A stretch of 64,000 nt of DNA, taken from contig JAULBX010018968.1 in NCBI GenBank assembly GCA_032358255.1, positions 19,233 to 83,232 of the forward strand. Direction: 5' to 3'. The translations under genes and the position numbers were made by a program. Origin of the DNA: Heterotrichella gracilis. Lineage: Eukaryota; Sar; Xanthophyceae; Tribonematales; Xanthonemataceae. Of this stretch, positions 1 to 9,247 are shown piece after piece (within the stretch, counting starts at the first letter, position 1; the number at the start of each line of letters is the position of its first letter). A model generated the notes under the pieces. It had not been told where the DNA came from, ran no database searches, and saw only the letters and a program-made list of their open reading frames with translations.

Positions 1-1428
1 TGCTGTTATTACAAATGAACTATTAGGGCAAATGGATGCGCTGTTTGCTGAAATAGTTACAGTAGGATTTGCAATGGAAGTTACGGTAACCGTTTTAATA
101 TCATAACCACAACCTGTAGCTGCCCTGCCAGTTACTGTGTAAACAGTAGTTGCTGTAGGAGTAACCGATATAGAAGAGGTAGTTGCACCCGTATTCCATA
201 AATAGGTAGAGGCACCGGTAGCAGTTAAAGCAGTAGACAATGTTAAACAAACTGACGGACTAGCTGCAGTAACAGCAACTGTTGGAGTAGAAGCGTTCAC
301 TGTTTGAGTAATGGCGATTGTAAATGCATTTGCACTACTGTATCCTGTTGCTAAGATATAATAGGTGACAGTTGGCACAGAACACCAAGTCGCTGAAGCA
401 GCTGCTCCTGTACACATAGGTCCATTATCATCATTGTCTGCGACACAAGTCCATGCTCCGCAAGAACCAGAGTAGACGTGAATTTTAGAATCCCAACCTG
501 ACGCCGCACACAAGTCGGCACCAAATTGATTTCCGTTACCAACCACTTTGTACCATACCCCCGGTTGAGTTACACCATAGGTGCAAGCTAAAGGAAGTGG
601 ACTTTCTGCTGTGGCGTTGATAGTTGTACCGGCGGTAGAGCTAGGCACAGCTAAACTAGTAGCATTTGCACAAAGGTCATTCGCTGGCGCTGGCGGTGGA
701 GCACCAGGACCTGTGCAGGTTAAACTATTACTTCTGCAAACTGAGGCAGTAGCGCATAAAGAACTAGTAGCAACGTGAATATAATGTGTACCTGAAACCT
801 GAGCAGTCCAAGTAAGTGGACTTAATCCATTAGCAACCACCGGGCCGGCGGCTGAGCCGCTTCGGATGGTAAAGTAATCTGTTCCTACTGAAGAGGTAGA
901 GGTGTAATAATTACCTGCAGTAACTCCCGTAACCGTAGCATACTCACCTCCATAATTACAAGTTGTAATTACTACTGTAGCATTAACAGCCGGAGCTGCC
1001 GCAGAACCAAAGGCAGATGAAAAATTACAACTAGGGCCATAACAACCTATAAGTACGTTTCTGCATGTACTTTGTAACCCACAAGCAGCGTTAGTGTTAC
1101 AATGTACATAATAGGTTGCTGTATTAGTGGGAGTAAAAATAAGAGGTCCCGCACCAGCCACTTCAACTGGTCCGGAGGAGGAACCCGAACGAACGGTGAA
1201 ATAGTCACCTGATATAGTTGAAGCAATGGAATAGGTATTACCAGCCGTAAAGGTAATGGTGGCATATTCTCCTGCATATTGACAAGATACTGCCGTTATA
1301 GAAGTTCCCGGAGGAGGCGCGGATGCGGTTCCATACGGTGATGTGTTGGTACATTGCGCACCTAATTTTACACTCGTCATTAAAAGGACAAGCGCGAGAA
1401 GTTTAAATAGTGTAACGATTTTTTTCAT
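1..1428 (-). CDS. Large exported repeat protein, N-terminal part (cut by window edge)
   Basis: An open frame of 476 codons starts at ATG 1428 and runs off the left edge without a stop. Residues 1-25 are a clear Sec signal peptide (MKKIV..., hydrophobic core, ending LGAQ). Two homologous ~110-residue modules follow, each with a 'DYFT[VI]RSGS' core, a 'YY/YI-H' strand and paired cysteines. From about residue 250 a Cys-rich module begins with 'NDLCANATSL', of a type common in Bacteroidota surface proteins. From about residue 380 an Ig/PKD-like module carries 'YLWNTGATT'. The C-terminus is outside the window; by analogy with neighbours I infer a T9SS sorting domain there. Function is probably a cell-surface or secreted structural/adhesive protein; no catalytic motif was seen. 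Confidence 0.85.
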   Translation of the reverse strand, partial: MKKIVTLFKLLALVLLMTSVKLGAQCTNTSPYGTASAPPPGTSITAVSCQYAGEYATITFTAGNTYSIASTISGDYFTVRSGSSSGPVEVAGAGPLIFTPTNTATYYVHCNTNAACGLQSTCRNVLIGCYGPSCNFSSAFGSAAAPAVNATVVITTCNYGGEYATVTGVTAGNYYTSTSSVGTDYFTIRSGSAAGPVVANGLSPLTWTAQVSGTHYIHVATSSLCATASVCRSNSLTCTGPGAPPPAPANDLCANATSLAVPSSTAGTTINATAESPLPLACTYGVTQPGVWYKVVGNGNQFGADLCAASGWDSKIHVYSGSCGAWTCVADNDDNGPMCTGAAASATWCSVPTVTYYILATGYSSANAFTIAITQTVNASTPTVAVTAASPSVCLTLSTALTATGASTYLWNTGATTSSISVTPTATTVYTVTGRAATGCGYDIKTVTVTSIANPTVTISANSASICPNSSFVITA

Positions 1429-1525
1429 GAGAAAAGGGTTTAATTTCGACGAATGTATAATATAAATTGATTAAATGATAATTATTTAACAAATTAATGT
1501 TAAAAAATAATTCAAAAAAACAGAA

Positions 1526-1558
1526 TTCAAAAAGAAAGCGCTCAAAATGGAGCGCTTT
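1526..1558 (-). terminator. Rho-independent terminator of the fur-STAS operon
   Basis: A perfect 9-bp stem, AAAGCGCTC (1535-1543) and GAGCGCTTT (1550-1558), closes a 6-nt loop. On the minus strand it is followed by a T-rich run (1526-1534). It lies 32 bp beyond the stop of the STAS gene and before the next minus-strand gene. Confidence 0.75.
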
Positions 1559-1590
1559 ATAAATAAATTGAATTAAAAAGTGGACGAATT

Positions 1591-1938
1591 TTAAACGCCT
1601 AATATACTGATGGCATCTGCCTGTGTATCGGCAATTTTGAACAAGGTATGCAGCTTTGTGATGAGAATAAGCTCATTGATCTTTTTATTCATATTAAAAA
1701 GCACAGCTTCTCCACCTGCCACTCTTGCTTTCGTTAATAATTGAATCAAAGTATTTAAACCTGAACTATTCATATAGATCAGCTTATCCAAATCAATGGC
1801 CCACAACACACAATTTTGTTGTACAAGTTCTTCTGCTCTATCTAACAAAGAAAGCGCCTGACCTTTTTCAATGAGGTTGCCGCTTAAGCTAATTAAAGCG
1901 TAGTTGCCTTTTGTGGTGACTGTAAAATCGAATACCAT
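1591..1938 (-). CDS. STAS-domain protein (anti-sigma factor antagonist-like)
   Basis: A 115-residue single-domain protein with the size and pattern of SpoIIAA/RsbV-type STAS proteins. It has a beta-strand start (DFTVTTKGNYALISLSG), a central 'AIDLDKLIYMNSSGLNTLI' segment and an alternating C-terminal half. Ser58/Ser59 in 'NSSGL' sit where the phosphorylated serine of anti-anti-sigma factors lies. In that family the unphosphorylated form binds an anti-sigma kinase and frees a sigma factor. No kinase or phosphatase partner is in this window, so the partner is unknown. The gene begins 3 bp after the Fur-family gene and is almost certainly co-transcribed with it. Confidence 0.85.
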   Translation of the reverse strand: MVFDFTVTTKGNYALISLSGNLIEKGQALSLLDRAEELVQQNCVLWAIDLDKLIYMNSSGLNTLIQLLTKARVAGGEAVLFNMNKKINELILITKLHTLFKIADTQADAISILGV

Positions 1939-1941
1939 AAT

Positions 1942-2412
1942 TTACTTTTTAAAATGTTGGCAAGTCCCTTTCTCAGTTAATGAATTGCATTTGGCAAAAA
2001 AATTAAGTGAGTGATGTAAAACTTTAAAATTAAGCATTTCCTCCGTACTTTTTTGGATCTGCATAATTCGGGGATCACAAAATTCAAAGACCTTTTCACA
2101 ATCGGTGCAGATCAAATGATCGTGTTGTTTGTATTTATAAGCTTTTTCAAATTGGGCCATGTTTTTGCCAAACTGATGTTTGATCACTAAACCGGCATCC
2201 AATAAAATTTCAATGTTATTATAAAGTGTAGCGCGACTAACGCGATACTTTTTATTTTTCATCATCAGGTATAAACCTTCAATGTCAAAATGCCCGGTGT
2301 GCGAATAGATCTCGTTTAAAATAGCAAAGCGCTCCGAGGTCTTTCGGTGTTTATTTAACTCCAAATAATCGGTCAAAATTTTGGTAACAGCTTCTTTGGT
2401 CTCCTGACTCAT
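1942..2412 (-). CDS. Fur/PerR-family transcriptional regulator
   Basis: A 156-residue metal-dependent repressor. The N-terminal winged helix spans about residues 1-85, with recognition helix '[19 protein letters not shown]'. The dimerisation domain carries '[15 protein letters not shown]', which holds the regulatory His cluster and the first Cys-x2-Cys of the structural zinc site. Two further cysteines lie near the C-terminus ([10 protein letters not shown]). Whether it senses iron, peroxide or zinc cannot be read from the sequence. It is the first gene of a two-gene unit with the STAS protein and is divergent from the NlpC/P60 gene, so it could act on the 155-bp region between them. I saw no convincing Fur box there. 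Confidence 0.92.
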   Translation of the reverse strand: MSQETKEAVTKILTDYLELNKHRKTSERFAILNEIYSHTGHFDIEGLYLMMKNKKYRVSRATLYNNIEILLDAGLVIKHQFGKNMAQFEKAYKYKQHDHLICTDCEKVFEFCDPRIMQIQKSTEEMLNFKVLHHSLNFFAKCNSLTEKGTCQHFKK

Positions 2413-2567
2413 AAATAGAATCCTAAATTACAGAATTATTGAACTTCGTGCAAATTAATTCAGAATCCATCTTGCCGTATTACTTGAAAATTAGACCAAG
2501 GCATCTTTCTTTAGATTAATTCTGTCGACATTATAAAAAGCCTGAATATTTATTTAATTTAGCCGGC

Positions 2568-3350
2568 ATGCAATATGGTATTTGTACTTTAAGTGTTGTT
2601 CCATTGCGAAAAGAACCAAGTGGCAGCAGTGAAATGGTGACTCAGCTGTTGTTTGGCGAACTCTATACTGTTATAGAAATAACGGAGGACTGGCTCAAGA
2701 TAAAAACACAGTATGATCAATATGAGTGTTGGCTAAGTGCCAAACAACACAGCCGCATTCAGGAAAGCACTTTTAAACACCTTGAAAAACAAGTTCCGGT
2801 TTACACTACTGAATTGGTTCAATTGATTCATAATTTAACTGATCATTCTCATTTTCCTTTAAGTATTGGTGCTACTCTACCCGCCTTTAAACAACACCAT
2901 TGTGAATTTGATTCTTTCCGATTTGAGTTTGAAGGAATGACACAGGCCGCTAACCAAAAGAAAACCACCTCTGAATTGCTTGCTACAGCCTATTTGTTTT
3001 TAAATGCCCCTTACTTATGGGGAGGTAGAAGTCCTTTTGGTATTGACTGTAGTGGTTTTACTCAATTGGTATTTAAACTAGGAGGTTATAAGTTACCTCG
3101 AGACGCTTATCAGCAAGTAGAATTAGGCCAACCCTTGAGTTTTGTAGAAGAAGCAGAAGCCGGCGACCTGGCCTTTTTTGATAACGAAGAAGGAAAGATC
3201 GTGCATGTCGGTATTTTGCTCGACAATGAACGGATCATACATGCCAGCGGTTTTGTAAGAGTTGATAAATTTGATCACTACGGGATATTTAACACAACTA
3301 CCAAAAAATACTCTCACACCTTAAGAGTTATTAAGCGTGTAATTCATTGA
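2568..3350 (+). CDS. NlpC/P60 (C40) family cell-wall peptidase with SH3 region
   Basis: A 260-residue protein. Residues ~1-120 look like bacterial SH3-type repeats ('VVPLRKEPSGSSEMVTQLLFGE', 'WLKIKTQYDQYECWL'). Residues ~130-260 are an NlpC/P60 papain-fold domain: 'GIDCSGF' gives catalytic Cys161, 'IVHVGIL' gives His213, and 'IIHASG' gives the third polar position. This family cleaves D-Glu/meso-diaminopimelate linkages in peptidoglycan peptides. No signal peptide is visible from ATG 2568, which is unusual for a wall enzyme; it may act on cytoplasmic recycled muropeptides or leave by another route. It reads away from the fur-family gene. Confidence 0.9.
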   Translation: MQYGICTLSVVPLRKEPSGSSEMVTQLLFGELYTVIEITEDWLKIKTQYDQYECWLSAKQHSRIQESTFKHLEKQVPVYTTELVQLIHNLTDHSHFPLSIGATLPAFKQHHCEFDSFRFEFEGMTQAANQKKTTSELLATAYLFLNAPYLWGGRSPFGIDCSGFTQLVFKLGGYKLPRDAYQQVELGQPLSFVEEAEAGDLAFFDNEEGKIVHVGILLDNERIIHASGFVRVDKFDHYGIFNTTTKKYSHTLRVIKRVIH

Positions 3351-3498
3351 TTTGAGTTTTAAAAAATTTCAATTAAAACAATATAATTTTACTATTAAAT
3401 TACATTTTTAACATTTATTGTTATATATTTACTCTGATAATAAACACGAGGATGCCGAAAATCGTTTTTAGAGTAGGCTTTTTTTTACTTTTTTGATC

Positions 3499-5838
3499 AT
3501 GAAAAAAATTTATTCAAGCTTAATTGTAACTCTTTTGTGTTTCAGTTCCTGGGCGCAAACGCCAACGTTCTTCAATAATAATACGGCGGTGGGTGCCAAT
3601 GCGTTTCCATGGGGAAATCCCAATAGAAAGATCCAGTGGCGTATTTTGGCGAACAGTCTTGGCTCTGTTTCCGGAGGTAATAACATTTCAGTAATGTATT
3701 TTCAAACAGGAACAACAGCTTCCAATACCTATCCTCTTTTGACGATTGGTTTAAAACAGGGTGTTACCCAGTTTGCCGGTGGTGGTACTTGGGAAACAGG
3801 TTTTACTAACGTTTACACAGGAAACAATGTGACTGTCAACAGCACAGTTGGCGGCTGGCTAACGTTTACTTTACAAACACCTTTTTTATATGATCCAACA
3901 CAAGTTCTACTGATTGATGTTGAACAAAACAATGGTTCACCAAATACGATGACTCAATACCAGGCGAGTCCTGCCGGACCAGGATCAGGCAGACAATACG
4001 GAAATATCAATACCACTGCACCCGTTGGTGTTGATGCTACAGTGGCCAATTTTGGTATTGACGTGGTGCCAGCCGTACCTTGCTCCACAACACCATCGAG
4101 CAATACCGTAGCCGGTCCAACTGCTGCTATTTGTCCAAATGCGAACGCCAACATGAATGTCACAAATACTTATACAGCAGCCAGTGGTGGTATTGTGTAT
4201 CAATGGCAATCTTCTACCACTTCATCGGTAGGTCCTTTCACAGCCATTCCAAACGCTACCAACTCTGCATATTCGGCACCAAATGTTACTGTAGCAACCT
4301 GGTATAATGCCGTGATCACTTGTACCAATGTAACAGGCACCATTACTTCAGCTCCATATGGAGTGACTGTTTCTCCGGTAATTACCAGCAATGTACCGTA
4401 TTTTGAAAGTTTTGAAGGCATTGGTGTAGCTAACCAGTTGCCAAATTGTTCCTGGTCTGCCAGTAATTTACCTGCCACTTGCAATACTTATATTAGTTCA
4501 AACACATTAGGACGTACACCAAGAACCGGTAGTAAATTCGCTTCTTTTTATTACAACCCGGGTGGCACCCGTTATTTTTATACTAACGGTATAAACCTTG
4601 TTGCCGGGGTGACCTATTCTGCCGGATTGTGGTATCAAACAGAATATTATGGTTATAATAACTGGACCGATCTTTCTATTTTATATAACACCACACAAAC
4701 ACCTACAGGTACCGTTAGTATTGTTTCTACAAATGGTCCAGCCATTAGCAATGTTTACAAAGCTTTAGGCGGAACATTTACAGTGCCAACATCAGGTATT
4801 TATTACATTGCTGTCAGAGCAACCGGAAATACCGGCTCTTCAGCGCAATACCTGACCTGGGATGATCTTTCTATAACAGTACCTTGTGATGCTGGATCTC
4901 CTAACACGCCAACTGTTAACATGAGCGCTAATACCACTACTATTTGTCAAGGTGAATCGGTTGTATTAACAGCGGCCGGTGCGGACACTTTCACCTGGAA
5001 TACCGGTTCAAATGCCAATGTAATCACTGAAACACCAATGGTGAACACCACTTATAATGTTGTTGGATCAAATACTTTAACAGGATGTACTCAAACCGTT
5101 ACACAAAACGTGGTGGTTAATCCTGCACCGGCTGTATTTATTATCGCTAATAAATCGACTGTTTGCGCCGGCTCTCCGGTTCAATTAACTGCTTTGGGTG
5201 GTGTTACTTATACCTGGAATAACGGAGCAACTAATGCAGTTACAGTTGCATCACCAACGGTGAATACAACCTATACAGTACTTTCTTCTAACGCCTTAGG
5301 TTGCATAGGTTCTGCTACTCAACTCATTAATGTGAATCAATTGCCAAATGTGACGGCTGTTACAAGTGCACCAAATGAGATGTGTAAAAACGAAGTGGTT
5401 GTGTTAACAGGTAGTGGAGCCCTAACCTATCAATGGTTATCAAGTTCTAGCTCTATTATTTATCAGGGAAGTCCGATTTCTGTTTCGCCAAACGTAACAA
5501 CTACCTACAGTGTTATTGGTACAGATGCAAATGGCTGTCAAAAAACATCCACCATTCTTCAAACTGTAAATGAATGTGTTGGATTAAACGAGATCAACAA
5601 TTCTGTTAATGGAATTTCTTTGTATCCTAATCCAACCAATTCAGACTTTACCATTAAAACCAAAAATACTGCTTCTAAAATGATTGATGTGATGGATGTA
5701 AGCGGTAGAATTGTGCTTTCTGTAAACAGTTCAAAGGAGAACACAAAATTGTCTCTTCAGGGATTATCAAGTGGAATTTATTATGTAAAAATTCAATCTG
5801 AATCTTATACTGAAGTGATCAAATTAATTAAAGACTAA
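3499..5838 (+). CDS. T9SS type A-sorted exported Ig-like protein
   Basis: A 779-residue exported protein. I start it at ATG 3499, because the alternative TTG two codons upstream adds nothing to the signal peptide (MKKIYSSLIV...SWAQ). After an N-terminal beta-rich region come an Ig-like module (~190-290) and a lectin/MAM-like 'choice-of-anchor' module (~295-465, starting 'PYFESFEG'). At least three Ig/PKD-like repeats of ~80 residues follow, each beginning near 'C.GE/GS.V.LTA'. The C-terminal ~75 residues are a type A T9SS sorting domain: 'GISLYPNPTNSDFTI', 'VMDVSGRIV', 'LSSGIYYVKI'. It is probably cleaved and anchored or released at the cell surface. Substrate or ligand is unknown. Confidence 0.88.
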   Translation: MKKIYSSLIVTLLCFSSWAQTPTFFNNNTAVGANAFPWGNPNRKIQWRILANSLGSVSGGNNISVMYFQTGTTASNTYPLLTIGLKQGVTQFAGGGTWETGFTNVYTGNNVTVNSTVGGWLTFTLQTPFLYDPTQVLLIDVEQNNGSPNTMTQYQASPAGPGSGRQYGNINTTAPVGVDATVANFGIDVVPAVPCSTTPSSNTVAGPTAAICPNANANMNVTNTYTAASGGIVYQWQSSTTSSVGPFTAIPNATNSAYSAPNVTVATWYNAVITCTNVTGTITSAPYGVTVSPVITSNVPYFESFEGIGVANQLPNCSWSASNLPATCNTYISSNTLGRTPRTGSKFASFYYNPGGTRYFYTNGINLVAGVTYSAGLWYQTEYYGYNNWTDLSILYNTTQTPTGTVSIVSTNGPAISNVYKALGGTFTVPTSGIYYIAVRATGNTGSSAQYLTWDDLSITVPCDAGSPNTPTVNMSANTTTICQGESVVLTAAGADTFTWNTGSNANVITETPMVNTTYNVVGSNTLTGCTQTVTQNVVVNPAPAVFIIANKSTVCAGSPVQLTALGGVTYTWNNGATNAVTVASPTVNTTYTVLSSNALGCIGSATQLINVNQLPNVTAVTSAPNEMCKNEVVVLTGSGALTYQWLSSSSSIIYQGSPISVSPNVTTTYSVIGTDANGCQKTSTILQTVNECVGLNEINNSVNGISLYPNPTNSDFTIKTKNTASKMIDVMDVSGRIVLSVNSSKENTKLSLQGLSSGIYYVKIQSESYTEVIKLIKD

Positions 5839-5857
5839 TTTATTATTCACTAATTTT

Positions 5858-5889
5858 AAAAGCCTCCCTTAAAAAGGAGGCTTTTTTTT
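5858..5889 (+). terminator. Rho-independent terminator
   Basis: A 10-bp stem, AAAAGCCTCC (5858-5867) with GGAGGCTTTT (5876-5885), is followed by a T run to 5889. It lies 19 bp after the stop of the exported Ig-like protein gene. The same GCCTCC/GGAGGC stem recurs at 54447-54475. Confidence 0.9.
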
Positions 5890-6003
5890 ATGGGAAAATT
5901 TTTGAACACTTATTCATAACAGGACGTTAAAAACTTAAGATTGGACGATGTACCAAAAGAAAATCGTTTCTTAAATTTAACTATATTAATTCTCACATTC
6001 GGC

Positions 6004-7275
6004 ATGCAAATCAAGTACCAATGGTTTTTAACTGTCCTGTTTATTATAACAGGCTGTTATGTGCATAGTCAGATAGCCTTTGCCAATGGTTGGAACGCCA
6101 CAACTTCCGTTCCGAATGTGACCACTGCCGCAACAGGCTCCAACCGATTATTACTTTACATCATCACTTTTGAAGATGATGATAACACCAATGATGTGAC
6201 TGCGGTGAGCTATGGCGGACAGGCTATGACACAGGCTGTGCAATCAACGACAATTACCACGGCCAGCAGTCAAAGCCGTGTAGAAATATTTTATTTACTT
6301 AATGCAGGCATTTCAGCTGCCACTAACACCACCTTTGTTCCGGTATTTAGTATTTCAAATCCTACAGTGGCGCACGGTTATTACACAATGGTGGTTACCT
6401 TAACGGGCGTGAATCAATCAACCCCTATTTGTTCTGTAGGTACCGGTGAACGCTTAAACTCTACCACTGTGAGTCTGTCTTCAGGGATCTCTGTATTGCC
6501 TAACGAAGTGCTAATATATGCCACACATAATGGCGGAGGCGGCACACACACACCTTCAACCGGTTTTACTGAACGAGTGGATTTAAACGGTGCCGGTGGC
6601 GGACAAGGATCAAGTGTCAACACTTCCAGTATTTCTGTTGCAGCTACCATCAACCCTACTTCTACCGCCAGCTCAAGTCAAAACCGTTTTGTGATGGCCA
6701 TGGTGCGTATCATTCCTGCCGGTGCTACCTGTTCGTTTGCTTTGCCAATTGAACTGTTGAAGTTTGATGTATCCTTAAAAGATGATCGGGTAAAAATAGA
6801 TTGGCAAACAGCCAGCGAAAGACAAAACGACTTTTTTACGATTCAACAATCGTCCGATGGAGTACAATGGGAAGATAAATTAGAAGTAAAATCAAAAGGT
6901 GAAAGCAGCGTATTGCAAAAATACCTTGAGTATCTACCCTTGCCGGAACCCGGTGTGGTTTATTACCGCTTAAAACAAACGGATTACGATGGAACGATGT
7001 CTTATTCATGGATACGAGAATTGAGTTTTGATCAAGACATAGAGTTTCAGTTTAAGCTACATCCTAATCCTGCGAAGGATGAACTTATTTTAGAAGGTAA
7101 AGGACTTGAAATTTCAAGGATAAAACTTAGCGATGTTCTTGGTCAAGACCTCACAAAACAAGTCACCATGGTGCAAGGAAATCCTGATCAAATTCAACTA
7201 GACATCTCCTTGCTTCAACAAGGCACTTATTTTATTTCCATCAATTCTCAATACAAGTCTTTTATTAAACAATAA
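6004..7275 (+). CDS. T9SS type A-sorted exported protein
   Basis: A 423-residue protein. The frame is open from 5941 (TTG), but ATG 6004 places the signal peptide at the N-terminus (MQIKYQWFLTVLFIITGCYVHSQ), so I use it. Residues ~25-245 form a beta-rich Ser/Thr-rich domain ('VSYGGQAMTQA', 'VTLTGVNQ') of a type often seen in Bacteroidota exported proteins. A Fn3/Ig-like region follows ('LPIELLKFDVSLKDDRVKIDW'), a very common lead-in to T9SS tails. The C-terminal ~75 residues carry 'LHPNPAKDELIL', 'ISRIKLSDVLGQ' and 'LQQGTYFISI', a type A sorting domain. No enzyme motif is visible; a surface or secreted role is inferred. Confidence 0.85.
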   Translation: MQIKYQWFLTVLFIITGCYVHSQIAFANGWNATTSVPNVTTAATGSNRLLLYIITFEDDDNTNDVTAVSYGGQAMTQAVQSTTITTASSQSRVEIFYLLNAGISAATNTTFVPVFSISNPTVAHGYYTMVVTLTGVNQSTPICSVGTGERLNSTTVSLSSGISVLPNEVLIYATHNGGGGTHTPSTGFTERVDLNGAGGGQGSSVNTSSISVAATINPTSTASSSQNRFVMAMVRIIPAGATCSFALPIELLKFDVSLKDDRVKIDWQTASERQNDFFTIQQSSDGVQWEDKLEVKSKGESSVLQKYLEYLPLPEPGVVYYRLKQTDYDGTMSYSWIRELSFDQDIEFQFKLHPNPAKDELILEGKGLEISRIKLSDVLGQDLTKQVTMVQGNPDQIQLDISLLQQGTYFISINSQYKSFIKQ

Positions 7276-7389
7276 GTTTAAGAAGTGAACAGGTGCATTG
7301 TCTCCTTTTGCTCAAAAAGACCGAATCCATAGGTGATCCACACTGTCTCACTAATTGCTTGAACTCATTTTTTTTTATACATTTAAACT

Positions 7390-8127
7390 ATGAAATTAAA
7401 AGTTATTATAGTTGCCTTTGTGCTGTTTTGCACACAGCTACTTCAATCTCAAGATTACGGTAAGATCATCATTCAAAATGGAAGCCCTGATTATCCACCA
7501 TTCATCGTGTCCTTAAATGGCGTTCGTTTACAAAATACCTATGCGCAATCGGTGTTATACCGGTATGCCGATGAAAGCATTTACCGCGTTAAGATCTTGC
7601 AATCGGGCTACACCGGCTTGTTACGTTTTAATGTTGGCAGTGAGCCACGATATGTATCTACTTATCTTTTAACCAAAGACAATACAGGAGCATTCACGCT
7701 CATACTGCAAAGTAAATCATTGATGTTAAATGATAATGACCCTGTGAGTGTTATCAGTAACACGGTAGCTCCAACAAATACTTTAGTGGCTGCTCCTACT
7801 CCTACCCCGGCCGCTTATGTTGGTCCGGTTGCCATGACAGCTGAAGTGTATAAACGTAAATACGAAGAAGTAAAAGCCAAATCCTTTGATGATGAAAAGT
7901 TAGAACGAATAAAGGAAGCATTTGAATATGAAAACTTTACGACTGCTCAGGTGATTGGATTGATGAAGCTGTTTAGTTTTGATGATAAAAAAATAGAAAC
8001 AGCTATGTATGCCTATCCTAAAACAATAGATGTGGAAGAGTTTTATAAAACCTATGATCAGCTTTCATTTCCTTCATCGAAAAGCAAACTCAAAGAATGG
8101 GTGAAGAATTACAAAAATCAAAAGTGA
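7390..8127 (+). CDS. Exported DUF4476-domain protein
   Basis: A 245-residue protein with a signal peptide (MKLKVIIVAFVLFCTQLLQSQ). A beta-rich N-terminal half is followed by a Pro/Thr/Ala linker (~130-147). The helical C-terminal domain (~155-245) has the repeated pattern of DUF4476: 'KAKSFDDEKLERIKEAFE', 'TTAQVIGLMKLFSFDDKKIE' and a final 'Y.QLSF...K..LK.WV'. The domain is widespread in Bacteroidota and its function is unknown. It is followed 16 bp later by the next exported protein gene and may share its transcript. Confidence 0.82.
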   Translation: MKLKVIIVAFVLFCTQLLQSQDYGKIIIQNGSPDYPPFIVSLNGVRLQNTYAQSVLYRYADESIYRVKILQSGYTGLLRFNVGSEPRYVSTYLLTKDNTGAFTLILQSKSLMLNDNDPVSVISNTVAPTNTLVAAPTPTPAAYVGPVAMTAEVYKRKYEEVKAKSFDDEKLERIKEAFEYENFTTAQVIGLMKLFSFDDKKIETAMYAYPKTIDVEEFYKTYDQLSFPSSKSKLKEWVKNYKNQK

Positions 8128-8143
8128 TTTTTTTAGAAGCAAA

Positions 8144-8779
8144 ATGACTCTTTCAGGAATAAAAAAATGTGGTCTACTAATTTTATTTGGACTTTCTTTT
8201 AATAAGAGTTTGGCTCAAACGTACCTTTTTTACTTGCATGGAAAGATCGTTGAAAATCAAGGAGCAAAAGCGGTAGACCAGGTGAACGGATATGGAAGCT
8301 ACGAGTACTATGCCATACTTGATTCGTTAAAAAAGGATGGAAATACAGTGTTAAGTGACCTTCGTTCAAAAGATACAGAGGTAAAAACCTATGCCTTAAA
8401 AATTAAGAATCAAATTGACAGTTTATTAAATCTAGGAATTAAAGCGCAACACATTACGGTGATAGGTGCTTCGAAAGGAGCCTTGATCGCTATGTATGTT
8501 TCGACTTATTTAAAGAACAGTTCGGTTAATTTTGTTTTTATGGCGGCCTGTTATGGTGCTTCGGTAGAGCCGGATCTAAACTGTTATGGGAATATATTAT
8601 CCATTTATGAAGAAAGTGATGCAGCGGGTTCGTGTACAGCATTAAAATCACATTCAAATATCATTGCGCATTATAAGGAGATTCAATTACATACCGGCAA
8701 GAGACATGGTTTTTTGTTTAAGCCTTTGCCTGAGTGGATAAAACCTTGCCTAAAATGGGCCAAAGGTAATTATGAGTAA
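8144..8779 (+). CDS. Small exported alpha/beta-hydrolase-like protein
   Basis: A 211-residue protein with a signal peptide ending near 'KSLAQT' (~25). 'YLFYLHGKIVE' resembles the HG oxyanion loop of alpha/beta hydrolases. 'VIGASKGALIAM' is a nucleophile elbow (Gly-x-Ser-x-Gly) with Ser110. 'GKRHGFLF' supplies a C-terminal His (about 188), and an Asp in 'YEESDAAGSC' could complete a triad. The fold and catalysis are inferred from these motifs; no substrate can be named. It sits between the DUF4476 gene and a small lipoprotein gene on the same strand. Confidence 0.7.
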   Translation: MTLSGIKKCGLLILFGLSFNKSLAQTYLFYLHGKIVENQGAKAVDQVNGYGSYEYYAILDSLKKDGNTVLSDLRSKDTEVKTYALKIKNQIDSLLNLGIKAQHITVIGASKGALIAMYVSTYLKNSSVNFVFMAACYGASVEPDLNCYGNILSIYEESDAAGSCTALKSHSNIIAHYKEIQLHTGKRHGFLFKPLPEWIKPCLKWAKGNYE

Positions 8780-8817
8780 TTTATTTGTAAATTTAATCCA
8801 AACAAAACTTTGCCTTT

Positions 8818-9165
8818 ATGAACAAACTCATTCCAGCTTTAGTACTCATTATTTCTATAACTATAGCCTGTGCACCAAAGGGTAAAACAGTTGTACAGTC
8901 CAAAAAAACAGAATGCATTCAATCAAAAATTGAAAAATTTTCAAAAGAAAGTTGTCCCAGCGGTGCCAACATTAAAGAATATAAATTCATGAAAAAACAG
9001 GTGTTTGTGTTAGACCATGGAAGCTGCGGCGCAGATATGACCACAGAGGTGATCGACTCGGATTGTAAAAATTTGGGCTTTCTTGGCGGGATAAGCGGAA
9101 ATATACAAATTAACGGCACTGATTTTTCTGAAGCCGAATTCATTAAAACCATATGGGAAAACTAA
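8818..9165 (+). CDS. Small lipoprotein, DUF6970-like
   Basis: A 115-residue protein with a lipoprotein signal (MNKLIPALVLIISITIAC, lipobox Cys18). The mature part holds three more cysteines, in 'KTECIQSKIEKF', 'KESCPSG' and 'DHGSCGADMT', plus one in 'VIDSDCKNLGFLGG'. The 'GSCGADMT...VIDSDC..LGFLGG..GN..I.G..F' signature matches, as I recall it, the small uncharacterised Bacteroidota family DUF6970. It is probably periplasm-facing and lipid-anchored, with possible disulfides. Function is unknown. Confidence 0.75.
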   Translation: MNKLIPALVLIISITIACAPKGKTVVQSKKTECIQSKIEKFSKESCPSGANIKEYKFMKKQVFVLDHGSCGADMTTEVIDSDCKNLGFLGGISGNIQINGTDFSEAEFIKTIWEN

Positions 9166-9247
9166 GACCTTATTAAACATTCATTTTTGATAAAATCTAT
9201 CCTACGAACTCTTAAGACTTGATTCAATAACTATCTTTAATTATTCC

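Noticed and set aside
2413-2567. Fur box in the divergent region between the Fur-family and NlpC/P60 genes
   Set aside because: AT-rich with partial dyads, but no stretch matched a Fur or PerR box convincingly.
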